Shown: positions 47,714 to 60,855, counted from the first letter of the stretch. The stretch is 64,000 nucleotides of DNA from Cyrtodaria siliqua (GCA_037043455.1 JAWPHD010010305.1:31022-95021); one strand, 5' to 3'. Made by a program: numbers and translations. Notes: a model not told the origin generated them from the sequence alone.

Positions 47714-48169
47714 TATATTTCCGGAATTTATAATTATGACTGAACAACACTGTTAACAAGTGGCTATTAAAATTATACTGACTCAGGAAGAAAGTGTGGA
47801 CTCAAATTTGCACTTATAATGAATGTCATTACGAATATTACATTGCTATAAGCTAATGTGTTCAAACAGTTTGAGGAGTTAAAAGTTTGACATTCATGAG
47901 AAATACCACAGATCGATATTGACGTCAAACATCCTGCCATCGAATGATAGAAGCACACTCAAATTCAATAGATTCCTGATCTGGGTTCGGACAAAATATA
48001 CCGTACATATTTGTACGAATGAAATCTGTTCTTAGCAATTTTAAGCAATCTTGATCCTGCTATTCCAGAAAACCAGCAATTAACAAAATGACCATCATCT
48101 TGTGGTTTCCCATTCAACTCCACGCATTTTGCAATTTTGATTTTTTGCTCTCTTTTGACTTTCATGACA

Positions 48170-48450
48170 TCAGTCTGTTGTCTAGTGTTTCGAGTCTGTG
48201 ACTTGGAATCACTCGCCCCTCACTGATATTGGTTCAACCCCTCATATAGGGAGGGCCCTTAGGCCTTGGAATCTTTATGTGAGGAAGCTATCCAGCTGGC
48301 TTGCAGAATATCAGTGGTTCTGCAGAGGTGTCACCTGTGCATGAAAATTGCCCTAAGTGACAACTGGGGTCTTCCTCCACCGATGGAAGCTGCAAAAATC
48401 GCCATGTGACCTTAGCTGTTGGTACGACTAAAATCCAATACAATTCAACC
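48170..48450 (+). mobile_element. SINE, plus orientation
   Basis: A tRNA-like segment with tattggttcaacccctc (B-box-like) is followed by 'gaagctatccagctggcttg', 'cttcctccaccgatggaagc' and 'gtgaccttagctgttggtac', ending in aatccaatacaattcaacc. The body matches the minus-strand SINE at 1462-1630. Confidence 0.6.
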
Positions 48451-48801
48451 AAACTCTGTTTGTGAAGTAAATTTTCATACAAAGATATATATATATCCCT
48501 GGTTTATTTTAATTCATGCATTTTAAAACTTGTTTTGCTAAACTTGTCATTACAACTTTTGGATTAATTCCAAAAACAGATTTTAAGCACACTCTTTTTT
48601 GACTGAGTATATAGAATTGTAACAATATGTTAATTTGTCAATATTCATGTAAATTAAGTGGTTATACCAACATGTGATTAGTGACGTAACAGTGTGCGAG
48701 TTGCTCGACAGTTTATAGTAGCTATCCCAACAACAACAGCTGAATTTTACAATGTATGTACACTGGTTCTAAACCTAATGACGATGAGAAATATATAACT
48801 A

Positions 48802-49591
48802 TACTGTAAGGAAAAAGAACGCGAAACGGTAATTTCCACTATATATTGTATGCTGTTAATCGAATGGTACATGGCTATTAGTTAAAGATCTTTCCTTTCG
48901 AAAAAAAATACTAAAACAACACGTGTAACACAGGAAATAGTATTCCTGCAAAGTTTCATTACTGACAGAGTACGCGTTTGGCTGAAGCATGTGAGCAAGC
49001 TTAGGATGTAAAATTGTGCAAACTCTTTACGTTAAATACAGTACGGAACTCGCTCAATTTTTCAAAGAGGAACATTGATCAACATTTATGAATTTCTTGT
49101 TACGTGTAATGTGATTAAAACGTCTACAACATCACAGTTGTGTCCTTTCTCTAACCGCAACTCTTTTTTTTTTTACAAAACATTTTGGGATTTCCTTGGA
49201 ATATAAAATTATAGCGTATTGTTTCTAATTAGTGGTAGGGGCGTGACATTTTCTGAAAGGGCACTTATTAGAACACTTTTTGTATAAGCCAGTACACATT
49301 TTAATTTCCTTATATAATGCTAAAAAATGTTGTATTACTGAAATATGGAATTAAATTCATAAATGTGTGTACACTGTTTCTTGGATTTTAACCACTTTTC
49401 TTGGATATTAACCACTTTTACACCTCAAGGTAAGGTGGGGGTTTTTAAAAGTTAGGTTGGGGGTGTGGGGGGTGGGGGAAGCGCTAATTAGAGGGGGAGC
49501 GATAATAAGAAACAGTACGGTATATGGAATTAAGTGTGCAGTAAATACAATATATAGTGGAAATTCCCATGTTTCTTTACCCTTTCAGTAT
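48802..49591. mobile_element. TA-type MITE family 2, diverged copy nested in a repeat
   Basis: The ends tactgtaaggaaaaagaacg and caatatatagtggaaattcc...cagta correspond to the 49-bp TIRs of 35546-36028 with changes; TA flanks both sides. The centre matches in the opposite orientation. About 300 bp extra (49225-49540) looks like a secondary insertion. The outer flanks (48715-48800, 49594-49650) are two halves of the repeat at 60535-60855, so this copy landed inside it. Confidence 0.75.
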
Positions 49592-49629
49592 ATAACTTAC
49601 ATATCTTGAAAATCCAAACTCTATGACAC

Positions 49630-49890
49630 AATATAAACGACTTTAACCAGCCATGCCAAACTGATATCCCACACTGTCAATAACTTCAGGCCAAACTGAT
49701 ATCCCTACACTGTCAATAACTTCACGCCAAACTGATATCCCCACACTGTCAATAACTTCACGCCAAACTGATATCCCACACTGTCCACGCCAAACTGATA
49801 TCCCCACACTGTCAATAACTTCACGTCAAACTGATATCCCACACTGTCCTCGCCAAACTGATATCCCCACACTGTCAAAAACTTCATCTA
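49630..49890. repeat. Short tandem repeat, unit about 35/55 bp
   Basis: The phrase gccaaactgatatcccacac + tgtcaataacttca recurs six times, some copies lacking the second part. The minus frame is a repeat of KLLTVWGYQFG and is not a gene. Confidence 0.85.
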
Positions 49891-50892
49891 CTGTAATACA
49901 CTCCTCAAATTAATTTAAGGACCACAAAGCCGAACAAGAATAATTACTTTGGGTACTCTTTAATATATTCTCAATTTCTGCATTTCATATCCATATAAAA
50001 AGTTAATACTTTTGGGTCACGAAACATATTATTATTGTTAAAGAATAAAATCAAACTTAACAATTACAAAAAGACAGGAAGTCTTTCAAAAACGGCACCT
50101 TAAAAGATGACACAAATTTAAAATTGGTCCATAAATTATTTTGAGGAATATAATAACAGTTTGAAGAACTTAAAGGAAAATACTTAATTTGTAACTGCAT
50201 TGAAGTCACAAAGATAGCAATGATTACCTTACAATGAATCTGATCTAAGGCATGATAATGAAACAATTAAACCAAGTAAATATCCGAGATAGCACAACAA
50301 TTGTCAGTTAAAAAGCCCCCGAGGGCTTATGTTCATACTGTTATACATATCTTGCCAACTTAAATGAAATTGATCTTATCTTAAAACAACAATTAAGTTG
50401 TGCAACAATAGGTCAGCCTGATGAAGAACTTTCAACATGTACAGCATGCATCTATCTAGTGATGGGCAATCGGTTGAAATTTACAATTTTGCAATTGGTG
50501 GATGTAACCGATCAATCATCAGTTATCATCGGTTACAATCGGCCCAGAATTTTGTAAGTGGGTTGGTAGGTAGGTGAATTTATTTATTTTTTGCCGAAGA
50601 CAGTAAAAACCCAAAGAAATGAAAAAAATATACTCAAAGACAGTAAAAAAAATAATTATGTTAATTGCTATAAAACGTTTTCGTGTAGAATTTTTTTGGC
50701 CAACAATTTTTTTACGGTCAGCCTTAGTCAATATGAAGTATAAGATATGCATGTTAATCTGAGTTTTAGGCCTTGAACTTAAGAATTATTTCTGATTAAA
50801 TACTATTCTTTCCTCTCTTGTTTCTTATGCCATTGTTATTTTGTTTTAATCAGCAAAGTAACGGGTATTGATTGAAATGTATTTGTATACGC
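49891..50892. other. Sequence without supported genes
   Basis: Two minus-strand frames (50266-50057, 50752-50519) lack domain, splice or compositional support. 50550-50720 contains 'gtaggtaggtg' and 'tttttttgcc'-type text shared with the GGCCAAACAAA element family. Confidence 0.35.
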
Positions 50893-51861
50893 GATAATGT
50901 AGCAAGTACTGGACAATGCAGCAAGTACTGGACAATGCAGCAAGTACTAGACAATGCAGCAAGTAATGGACAATGCAGCAAGTAATGGATAATGCAGCAA
51001 GTACTGGGCAATGCAGCAAATACTGGACAATGCAGCAAGTAATGGATAATGCAGCAAGTACTGGACAATGCAGCAAATACTAGACAATGCAGCAAGTACT
51101 GGACAATGTAGCAATTACTGGACAATGTAGCAAGTACTGAACAATGTAGCAATTTCTGGACAATGCATCAAGTACTGGACAATGTAGCAATTACTGGACA
51201 ATGCAGCAAGTACTGGACAATGCAGCAAGTACTGTACAATGTAGCATTACTGGACAATGCAGCAAGTACTGGACAATGCAGCATGTACTGGACAATGTAG
51301 CAATTACTGGACAATGCAGCAAGTACTCGACAATGTAGCCATTACTGGACAATGCAGCAAGTACTGGACAATGTAGCAATTATTGGACAATGCAGCAAGT
51401 ACTGGACGATGCAGCAAGTACTGGACAATGCAGCAAGTCATGGATAATGCAGCAAGTACTGGACAATGTAGCAATTACTGGACAATGCAGCAAGTACTGG
51501 ACAATGTAGCAATTACTGGACAATGCAGCAAGTACTCGACAATGTAGCAATTACAGGACAATGCAGCAAGTACTGGACAATGCAGCAAGTACTGGACAAT
51601 GTAGCAATTACTGGACAATGCAGCAAGTACTTGACACTGTTGCAATTACTGGACAATGCAGCAAGTACTGGACAATGCAGCAAGTACTCAACAATGTAGC
51701 AATTACTGGACAATGCAGCAAGTACTGGACAATGTAGCAATTACTGGACAATGCAGCAAGTACTGGATAATGTAACAAGTACTGGACAATGCAGCAAGTA
51801 CTGGACAATGTAGCAATTACTGGACAATGCAGAAAGTACTAGATAATTTAACAAGTACTGG
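50893..51861. repeat. 19-bp minisatellite, about 51 copies
   Basis: The unit aatgcagcaagtactggac alternates with aatgtagcaattactggac in the right two-thirds, giving a 38-bp higher-order unit. Since 19 is not a multiple of three, 57-base superunits keep several minus frames open (LLHCPVLAALSSTCCIVQY); none is a gene. Confidence 0.94.
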
Positions 51862-52144
51862 AGCACTTCTATAGAGGCACTACTATTAGGGAAAATACAG
51901 TATAATTATATCTATACATTACAAACATAAATTGAACAGGATACAATTAAAGCTACAGTCTCTATATCAATCGATTTCTTCTTTGTAGGCGTGTCTTTAT
52001 TTGTAACTTCATGTTCACCAGCTCATGTCAAAATCGGGTATTTAAGTGAGCAAATATAACGCAGGACATCATTTATTGTATAGACAACAACCAGTACACA
52101 TCATACCTGTACACAGGTAGCATTATGATTTACAGAAGAAGAAA

Positions 52145-52228
52145 AAAAGTTGCCTCTCTCGAACACACAACCTTCTGATTTCAAGTCTGGTGCTCTATCC
52201 ACTGAACTATAACGTTACTTGAGAAAAT
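52145..52228 (-). mobile_element. tRNA-like sequence with T-run terminator
   Basis: On the minus strand: tagttcagtggatagagc (A box and D arm), ccagacttgaaatcag (anticodon region, TGA in the loop), ggttgtgtgttcgagagag (T arm) and then aactttttttc, a pol III terminator. The anticodon stem and T stem do not close, so I call it a tRNA pseudogene or SINE head, not a functional tRNA-Ser. Confidence 0.45.
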
Positions 52229-52499
52229 AGTGTACTAACTACCATTTATTATGAGGCAAAATAACTTAACCTATCTGAACGCAAGTCAAGATGAATCAAT
52301 AAATCTATAGTCCATTGTGTCGCACGTGTAAATTAACATTGCCTGGTGTAATATTATATATTATCAATATGAACTAATACTTCGCCTCAAAACAACCATA
52401 TCTCAACTTGTTATTTAGCGCTTGATGAGTTTGTGTGCGCGCTAGTTATTACGTATTGAATACCTATTTAGTGTTAAAAATTGTACAAGATATCAATAA

Positions 52500-52575
52500 A
52501 TAGCCGTGGTCTAGTAGATAAACGTACAAAATATAAGCGCAACATCTGTGGTTCAAATCCCGGTCCGGGCAATTA
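52500..52575 (+). mobile_element. tRNA-like SINE head
   Basis: ccgtggtctagtagataaac (A box) and tgtggttcaaatcccggtcc (good B box) are at tRNA spacing. The acceptor ends gccgtgg/tccgggc only partly pair. No recognisable anticodon stem is present. Confidence 0.45.
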
Positions 52576-53210
52576 CCTTTTTTATCACATATACATGTAT
52601 GTATTCTGAAGCCACAGATTTATCGATTTTACCTGTACGAAGTCTAAATAAAAATGTGATATTTTACGCATTGATTTCTCCTTATATACCGACTTTTGGG
52701 GTGTTCGTCGATTTGAAACTACTTCACACGTGACTCATTCATATTCATGAGTTATTACCAGTTAAATAGAGATTCTATAGCTTTAAATATACTTTTTTAA
52801 GTTACATATATTCTCAAGGACTAGAGATCTCATCCCAAAAGCGGACAGGAAATAGCGGAGTAAATGAGGCATGAACCAATAGTTTAGCTATACAGACATA
52901 CCGTATCTGTACTCCAGTTTAAAACAGGTAACATGAACTTATACATACACCCTCATTTATACAGTTCCCCAAACTACTACAATCTACTATAACCATGACA
53001 ACTGCATCAATTATATTGAGTGATTGGTAATTGATACTTAAGACCCTTAATGTAAACAATACATAAGGCCAGAGTTTTTTCATTTTTTGGTTCTCAACCC
53101 GAATTTTTGTAAAACTGAAGAAAGAAAAAATCATCAAAAACATTTTTTTTAAAACATAAAATATTGGTAAGAAAAGTTTTGTATTTCAAACAACTACGTG
53201 ATCATGCTTA

Positions 53211-54656
53211 ACAAGAGCTGTCAGAGAACAGCGCAGCTCGACTATTCGAATTTTCAGAGACCAAGAAATTATAAACCCGGCATATCATCAGGAAAAAAAA
53301 GTGAAAACAAAGGGGCGAGCTGGATGTGTCAAGAAGGAAAACATTGGAATTTACATTAAATCAAGTGACACAAATTATCTGTGATGACACGAAGGTAATT
53401 TCATAATAACCCTTTCAAAGGATACATAATGGAAATTTTAAGAAAAAAATGCTGGTTGGATGGTCACGTAACCGTCTGTTCATGCCCAGTAAGTGTATAT
53501 ATGGTTATAGGGTGGAGATCTCAATGGTTTCCAAATTATGACCGAGGGGCTGTGTCCCCAGGGGTGGGGAAGGAGACTGGGGTCTATGCCCAGTAAGTGT
53601 ATATATGGTTATAGGGTGGGGATCTCCATGATTTCCAAGTTATGACCAAGGGGCTATGTCCCCAGGGGTGGGGAAGCAATCCAGTGTCTATGCTGATTGG
53701 ATGGTTGTAATCTGTCTGTTGATGGCCAGAAAGTGTATATATGGTTATAGGGTGGGATCTCAATGGTTTCCAAGTTATGACCGAGGGGCTATGTCCAAAG
53801 GGGTGGGGAAGGAGACCGGGGTCTTTGCTGTTGGGTGGTTATGTAATCCATCTGTTCATGCCCAGTAAGTGTATTTATGGTTATAGGGTGGGGATCTCAA
53901 CGGTTACTAAGTTATGAGAATATGACTCAGGGGGCCCACCCACACTCTCATGTTTCACCTCTTGTGACCCTTGGGGCGGGTCCAATTCTGACCGCAGGGT
54001 CACCATTTGAGCAAATTTGGTAGAGGACTACTAGACGATGCTACATACAAAATATCTAAGATGCAGCCCTATTTGTTTCGGAGGAGAAGATTTTTAAATG
54101 TTTTTCCTATATACTGCTATGTAACATTTTTTACCAATTCAAGGGCCATAATTTTGTCAAAATGAATGGAAGAGTTATGGAGATTGTTGGATGAGGTACA
54201 GAATTTAATGTGAAACATGCGTTTTAAATGTTAATGCAATAACTTGAGCAGTTTTAAAATTATAAAACTATTGCACAGAAACTTTAAGGTAAAGACATGA
54301 CAATCAAAGGGCCATAACTTTGTCAAAATGCAAGGAAGAGTTATGGGGATTGTTGAATAAGGTGCAGAATTTGATGAGAAACCTGAGTGTACAGTTTTAA
54401 TGCAATAGCTTGAGTAGTTTTGAAATTATAAACATATTGCACAACAACTTTAAGGTAAATCAAAGGGCCATAACTTTGTCAACATGCATGGAAGAGTCAT
54501 GAGGATTGTTGGATAAGGTGCAAAATTTGATAGGAAACATTAGAATAAAGTTTTAATGCAAGTAGTTTTAAAGTTATAAATCTATTGCACAAAAACTTGA
54601 AGGTGAAGCTGGGGATGCCGATGCTGACGCCAATGCGTCTTCGAATAGTGGATCTA
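53211..54656 (+). mobile_element. Second pearl-like family, copy c with different cores
   Basis: The head acaagagctgtcagagaaca + gcgcagctcgactattcgaa equals that of 30698. The right end is gacgccaatgcgtcttcgaatagtggatct. The cores differ: four 115-125 bp units (atatggttatagggtgggg, ggggctatgtccccagggg; 53480-53920) and three of about 150 bp (agggccataactttgtcaaa; 54120-54600). Same ends with different contents suggest module exchange. Confidence 0.7.
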
Positions 54657-55523
54657 AAAAATTAATGTAAAATCAGAAGATCATGTTACATGTATATAGA
54701 TTTGTTCTGGTCAATGTAATGATTTACAATGTGACTAATGTCGTAACAAGATACACGTACACAACAATTAAAGGTTAAGATTTTTTTGATTTTCCCCCTC
54801 CTCCTGTGGTACTTTTTCAGAGAAAATTTAAGAACCAAAAATATAATTCAGAAAAAAAGGCCTACATAGTATAGTCACTGCATAAGCTATGAAAAGTAAG
54901 CAATTATGACAAAAGCAATGTAGTTTTAGTTTCTACAGCCTAAGATGCAATTAATGTTCAAGTATGGTCACTTTATCCTCATGAGTTTGTGAGATATAAC
55001 ACTGTTTCTGTGTGTGCGTCACACTTTACTTCTATTTTCCTGGTACACATGCATGTTTCTGAAGGACAGCGTTCTGTGAATGCTACATTTCCAGTCCACA
55101 TATCCATTATAGGTTCCAGTTAATTAGTTGTTGTTGTAGTTATGATTGACATTAATTGATACAATAAATGCTTTAAGGCTTAAATTATTGTTTTGTGATC
55201 CAAGACATTTTCTTTTTCTAATAATATGTATCCTTGTTTTCGACCACTTAGCGATATTGGTTAAATATATCAGTGAAATATTAAATACATGTACTTAACA
55301 TAATATGTTACATGTAGATGAAATAAACTATCTATAACAGACTACATCCTCATTTTTCAGTCGTGTAGTTGAATTGACCTAAATTCAAACTGGCTGTCAA
55401 CATAAAAAAAATGCCACATTATCAATAATTTTATATTTTAAAAAGGAAAATAAAGATAACAATGTGCTACTTGTTTCCTCTTTATTTTTCCAAGGAAAAT
55501 TACACTCATCATCTTAAAATCAA
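54657..55523. other. Sequence without supported features
   Basis: AT-rich; no open frame, array or inverted-repeat element could be supported. Confidence 0.4.
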
Positions 55524-55860
55524 TATACAGTCCTAACTCAGTTACTCGATATCCAGTCCACACTCAGTTACTCGATATCCAGTCCACACTCAATTACTTG
55601 ATATCCAGTCCACACTCAATTACTTGATATACAGTCCACACTCAGTTACTTGATATACAGTCCACACTCAGTTACTTGATATACAGTCCACACTCAGTTA
55701 CTCGATATACAGTCCACACTCAGTTACTCGATATACAGTCCACCCTCAGTTACTCGATATACAGTCCACCCTCAGTTACTCGATATACAGTCCACACTCA
55801 GTTACTCGATATACAGTCCACACTCAGTTACTTGATATACAGTCCACCCTCAGTTACTCA
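55524..55860. repeat. 26-bp minisatellite, about 13 copies
   Basis: The unit is atacagtccacactcagtta + ctcgat, with ccaccctcag and cttgat variants. It has clean edges. The plus frame LIYSPPSVTRYTVHTQ is repeat-derived. Confidence 0.93.
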
Positions 55861-56864
55861 AATTTCAAGGAACTGGAACAAAAGTTAGACCGACATGTAT
55901 CTGAAGTTCAAATTAAAAGATATTTGATTTCTGCAGAATTGTTTCCTTATTTAACTACCCCATTCACTAGTTCTACACTGTATTTATTTGCTGAGTGCCG
56001 ACTTCAAATGAAATACAAGATCTCTTTCATATAATCGTTATGAATGTATCATTATGTTTCTGTAATAACTTCATAAAAAAAGAAAGGCTAACAATGAGTC
56101 ATAGTGGCATGATAGGTTGTTAAGCCCGAGTTTTTTGTTTTTATTTGGTTCTCAGATTTTTTTTAGGAAAAACTTCCACAGGAGGAGGGGAATTTTTTTA
56201 TAAAAAAACTGAACCTTTATAAGTTGGTATCTTGTAATGGTGTAAGTCAGTAGTCACATTGTAAAACATAAAATTTTGCAAAACTTAGGGTCGGAGGGTT
56301 TGAGAACTGAAAAGTTAAAAATCTCTGGCCTAAATTCGTGTGATTTACACTGGTCAGTAAGGCCAAACAAAATAATATGTGTGGTTCAGGTAACATTGGG
56401 AAAAAAAATAGGGTAGGTAGGTAGGTAGGGATTTTTTTTTTTTTTTTTTTTTCTCTCGACACGTTCCAAAAATAGGTCAAACACAGTGTTTTAATACTTT
56501 TGTAATACTTTGCTTAATATGTTTGTTTGGTTATTGGCTCTTTATACAACCAGGACAATATTTTACAAAAATGTAGCATGTCAGAGCAAAATAAATTCAT
56601 TTGACTAAAATAAAAATGCACATATCTGTTTTTAAGTCCTTTTTGAAAGTGAAATATATTAAAAAGAAATTGACAAGAGGGTTGCAAAGATGCAAAGTCT
56701 GCACTCGGTATATAAGTGAACGGTGTCCCATCCACTTCTGGAGAACATCGATATTTAAACTATTAAAATTTATTATAATATTTCACCCTTATTAACGTAC
56801 CTAGTTGAAAGAAAACGGCTTCACTTTTATTTAAATATGTTCATGATCGTGTCACATGTTTAAA

Positions 56865-58770
56865 CAAGAGGTCAATGACCTTGAAGCTCTACTGATTGAT
56901 TTTGATTTCAGGAAGTAGTCGCTACAAACTGGTTTTTTGAAAATCTATTTTTAGCCGTGGTGGCCATCTTGAATTTCCGGCCGACCTGAAATTTTGTTTC
57001 CGGCCGACCTGAAATTTTGCTAGGATCAATAAGACATCAAGAGCAACATTCCTGTGAAGTTTCATGAAAATCCGTCAAGTAGTTTCAGAGGAGTAGTCGC
57101 TACAAGTTTTCATTATATAACTCTATGTAAACAAAGATGGCCACTGACAGCCATGTTTAACATTGAATCAAAATAATGTTCGACTCGGATAACCATCATG
57201 TCATGCTGATCATTTTAGAAAAAGTCCCATATCAATATCTCTTATAGTTTTCAAGAAGTAGTCGCTACAAACTTATTTTTTAAAAATCTATTTTTAGCCA
57301 TGGCGGCCATCTTGAATTTCCGGCCGACCTGAAATTTTGCTAAGATCAATTAGACATCAAGAGCAACATTCGTGTGAAGTTTCATGAAAATCCGTCAAGT
57401 AGTTTTAGAGGAGTAGTCGCTACAATTTATCATTATATAACTCTTATGTAAACATACATGGCCGCTGGCAGCCATGTTTTACGTCGAATCAAAATAGTTT
57501 TCGACTTGAATAACCATCATGTCATGCTGATCATTTTAGAAAAAGTCCCATATCAATATCACTTATAGTTTTCAAGAAGTAGTCGCTACAAACTTGTATT
57601 TTGAAAATCTATTTTTAGCCATGGCGGCCATCTTGAATTTCCAGCCGACCTGAAATTTTGCAAGGATCAATTAGACATCAAGAGCAACATTCGTGTGAAG
57701 TTTCATGAAAATCCGTCAAGTATTTTCAGAGGAGTAGTCGCTACAAGTTATTATTATATAACTCTATGTAAACAAAGATGGCCACTGGCAGCCATGTTTA
57801 ACGTCGAATCAAAATAATGTTCGACTCGGATAACCATCATGTCATGCTGATAATTTTAGAAAAAGTCCCATATCAATATCTCTTATAGTTTTCAAGGAGT
57901 AGTCGCTACAAACTTATTTTATAAAAATCTATTTTTAGCCGTGGCGGCCATCTTGAATTTCCGGCCAACCTGAAATTTTGCTAGGATCAATTAGACATCA
58001 AGAGCAACAATCTTGTGAAGTTTCATGAAAATCCGTCAAGTAGTTTCAGAGGAGTAGTCGCTACAAGTTTTCATTATATAACTCTATGTAAACAAAGATG
58101 GCCGCTGGCAGCCATGTTTAACGTCGAATCAAAACGATTTTCGACAAGGACCAACATCATGTCATGCTGATCATTTTAGAAAAAGTCCCATATCAATATC
58201 TCTTATAGTTTTCAAGAAGTAGTCGCAACAAACTTATTTTTTAAAAATCTATTTTTATGCGTGGCGGCCATCTTGATTTTCCGGCCGACCTGAAATTTTG
58301 CTAGGATTAATGAGACATCAAGTGCAACATTCCTGTGAAGTTTCATGAAAATCCGTCAAGTAGTTTCAGAGAAGTAGTCGCTACAAGTTTTCATTATATA
58401 ACTCTATGTAAACAAAGATGGCCGCTGGCAGCCATGTTTAACGTCGAATCAAAACGATTTTCGACAAGGACCAACATCATGTCATGCTGATCATTTTAGA
58501 AAAAGTCCCATAGCAATATCCCTTAGAGTTTTCAAGAAGTAGTCGCTACAAACTTGTTTTTTAAAAACCTATTTTTAGATTTGGCGGCCATCTTGGATTT
58601 CACATCTACATGAATTTTTGCTAGGATCAACTAGACTTCATGGGTAACATTTCTGAAAAGTTTCATGAAAATCTATTCAGTAGTTTCAGAGGAGTAGTCG
58701 CTACAAAAAAAAAGTTAACGGACGGACAGACGGACGGACGACGGACGCCGCACCACGGCATAAGCTCTGC
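56865..58770 (+). mobile_element. Pearl-like element, copy 4, end deleted
   Basis: It has the standard head, then five to six core repeats and a GACAGACGGACGG tail. A 27-bp block ttccggccgacctgaaattt is duplicated near 56990. At the right end the text jumps from ggcataagctctgc to taaaaatacc: the terminal hairpin tgatctctgatcagtagagc is missing, as if deleted through its palindrome. Confidence 0.83.
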
Positions 58771-58779
58771 TAAAAATAC

Positions 58780-58983
58780 CTCGAACTTCGAGTCGAAGGG
58801 ACTTCCATCTCCCATATTCTTATAGGCAAAACACTGAAATGAACTGGTTTTTAAGCCAGAATCGTGGTGATTTTCTTGAAATATATCGATCAATGTAGCT
58901 TGGTTTACGACTGCCTTCATCATTTTTTTTTCCGGGCCGTGAATACATCTTTCGAAAGTAAACGCGAACACGGTCGCCGCCAT
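58780..58983 (-). CDS. Small coding exon candidate inside the Harbinger-like element
   Basis: An ATG in good context (caacATGgcg) opens 68 codons reading MAATVFAFTFERCIHGPEKK, MMKAVVNQATLIDIF, ENHHDSGLKTSSFQCF and SPFDSKFE, ending at GAG|GTATTT, a plausible donor. Composition is coding-like: mixed charged, aromatic and small residues, and higher GC than its surroundings. Beyond the donor the frame runs into the pearl-like element, which would then sit in an intron. I do not recognise the family. It may be the first exon of an accessory protein of the element, or of a captured or host gene. A second exon is not established. Confidence 0.4.
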
Positions 58984-59194
58984 GTTGTATTATGAGTTGT
59001 TTCGTATTCGCGGCGTTTCGTACTTCGCGGTGTTTCGTACTCTTTACCGAACGTACCCACGAAAATTCGTTCTCAACCCAAAAAAAATAAATAGGGTCGG
59101 CGATTCGGCGGTAAATAAATAGGGTCGGTCGGGTTACCTGAACCACACATATTATTTTGTTTGGCCTAACGTAATGTAATAACTTCATTCAGAT

Positions 59195-60079
59195 TTAAGG
59201 AGGTTGGCTGGGAAAGGACGTAGTGCTAAGATTTTTTTTTAATTCATATTTAAAGCTTCTTTGGTATAATTTAGATTCAAAATTATCAAAAAAAGGCTAG
59301 GTCACCACATTTTTTTCCCCACTTGACGTCATTGAAGAAGGCACATATTTCTAACTTCAAAATTTCACTAAAAGGAGGTAAAATATAGTCATTGAATATT
59401 TTCACAATTGTTTTCATAACATTAAGTTTATTGAAAAACAACATTTTCGATTGCATGTATACATATCTTTCAAATCATACAAAAATAATTGTAATCCTCA
59501 TTCGTCTTTTTACTTTAAAAAGCAAACATATATGGACCGTACCCCACCCACTTTTGATTTTACCGAAAAATTAATTCAAGATAAAATATTATGTTCTAAT
59601 GATCAACTTTTTATAAAACTTGTATATGTCAAGGTCCTATGACATTTCGTCCAAAACAAGTAAAAAAATATATAGGTCACCAGGCTTCTAATGATTTTTT
59701 ATTCAAAATTCTTTAAATTACACTCATTTTGGAGTTATTTTGACATTTTCAATGTAAAATACTGTACACACAATACTGACATGGTGATCGAAAAATAAAA
59801 TTAGCTCAGTATCTACTTTTATATATGTATTCCACTACTGAAAAACAAAAATCTGATTTATTCTATAGCAAAAGGATAAAATCACAAATGACCGAAAAAA
59901 TATGAAAAAAAAATATTTGCTTAAAATTTGGTATGTTACCATCTTAAATCCTACATTATATCCATATCTACTAGAATGGAAAAAATGGAACAATTCTGTT
60001 GTCAAATAAAACTATGATTTAAAAAATAAAATGTTTAGACTTGAATATATGTCAAAACTTGCCCAACCAACATCCTTAA
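59195..60079. mobile_element. Candidate element with TTAAGGAGGTTGG ends
   Basis: The left end ttaaggaggttggctggg and the right end cccaaccaacatccttaa are inverted copies with three mismatches, 885 bp apart. The inside is AT-rich without a credible gene; overlapping plus frames at 59392-59642 have no support. The target duplication is unclear. Confidence 0.45.
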
Positions 60080-60534
60080 CACAAAAATGTAATAACATTA
60101 CAATATTACGGTCACTTTATCAACCAGTTTCTTGATCAGAGGCAGCATGCATGCAATAGTAGCTTTGTATTGTAAAATGTCCATCCATGTCATTTTACCT
60201 TTTTTTTCTGCAATTATGTATATTGTTAGGATAGCGTCTCAAATTACGTCAAAAACCATACCGGGTCATGCAAATTAAACCATCCAAAATCAGGTACGGG
60301 TTTGTGATGTTATTTAGCAGCTTGCCTTTGTGAATAAGCATTAGTGGTAAAGCGTTCTTATGATACAGACTTACAAAGAAATAGAAAAAGATTATGCAAA
60401 AATTCATCGAAAAATAAGAATTTGAAAATGAAATCACTGTTTAAACTGTTTATATTCGAGTGATCTTTCTTTTTCAGTCCAACATGACAAATTGAATGTC
60501 AATATGTGAGCTTTCAAATTTATAATCTGAATTA

Positions 60535-60855
60535 AAGTAGCTATCCGACAACAACAGCAACATTTGCACACCATTCCTAAACCTACAGATGGCGAGGTAT
60601 ACATATAAATGGCATATTTTTAGAATCCAAACTCTAAAGACACAATATAAACGACTTTAACCAGCCAGGCTAAACTCCAAACATGGAGCGTTCGAATTAA
60701 GAGTTACCAACTCATAATATGTTTTACGCATATTCAATCACAGGTACTTTAAGAACTTGTGAAAAATCCTATACATTTAAACAGCAAATATAAATTATTA
60801 TCTGACCTGAACAGAATTTTGATAAACCGTTTTGAAGTGTTATTTTGCCGTTATA
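60535..60855. repeat. Dispersed repeat, fullest copy
   Basis: It runs from gtagctatccgacaacaaca through aaacgactttaaccagccag to gacctgaacagaattttg. Parts recur at 13190-13418 and on both sides of the MITE at 48802-49591. No inverted ends or coding sequence were seen. Confidence 0.6.

Larger units (their letters stand above)
56361..59166. mobile_element. PIF/Harbinger-like element with 34-bp perfect TIRs
   Basis: Bases 56361-56394 (GGCCAAACAAAATAATATGT...) are exactly inverted at 59133-59166. TAA precedes (56358-56360) and follows (59167-59169), the 3-bp TWA-type duplication of PIF/Harbinger elements, whose ends often begin GG. Inside are a pearl-like element (56865-58770) and one small coding candidate (58983-58780). 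No DDE transposase is visible. Related ends are at 63131-63450. Confidence 0.72.

Noticed and set aside
52145..52228. Functional tRNA-Ser gene
   Set aside because: Anticodon and T stems do not pair, although boxes and a T-run are present.
56514..56760. Second exon for the Harbinger-like element's coding candidate
   Set aside because: A CTCCAG acceptor-like site exists near 56741 and a short frame follows, but domain content and donor are too weak to support a call.
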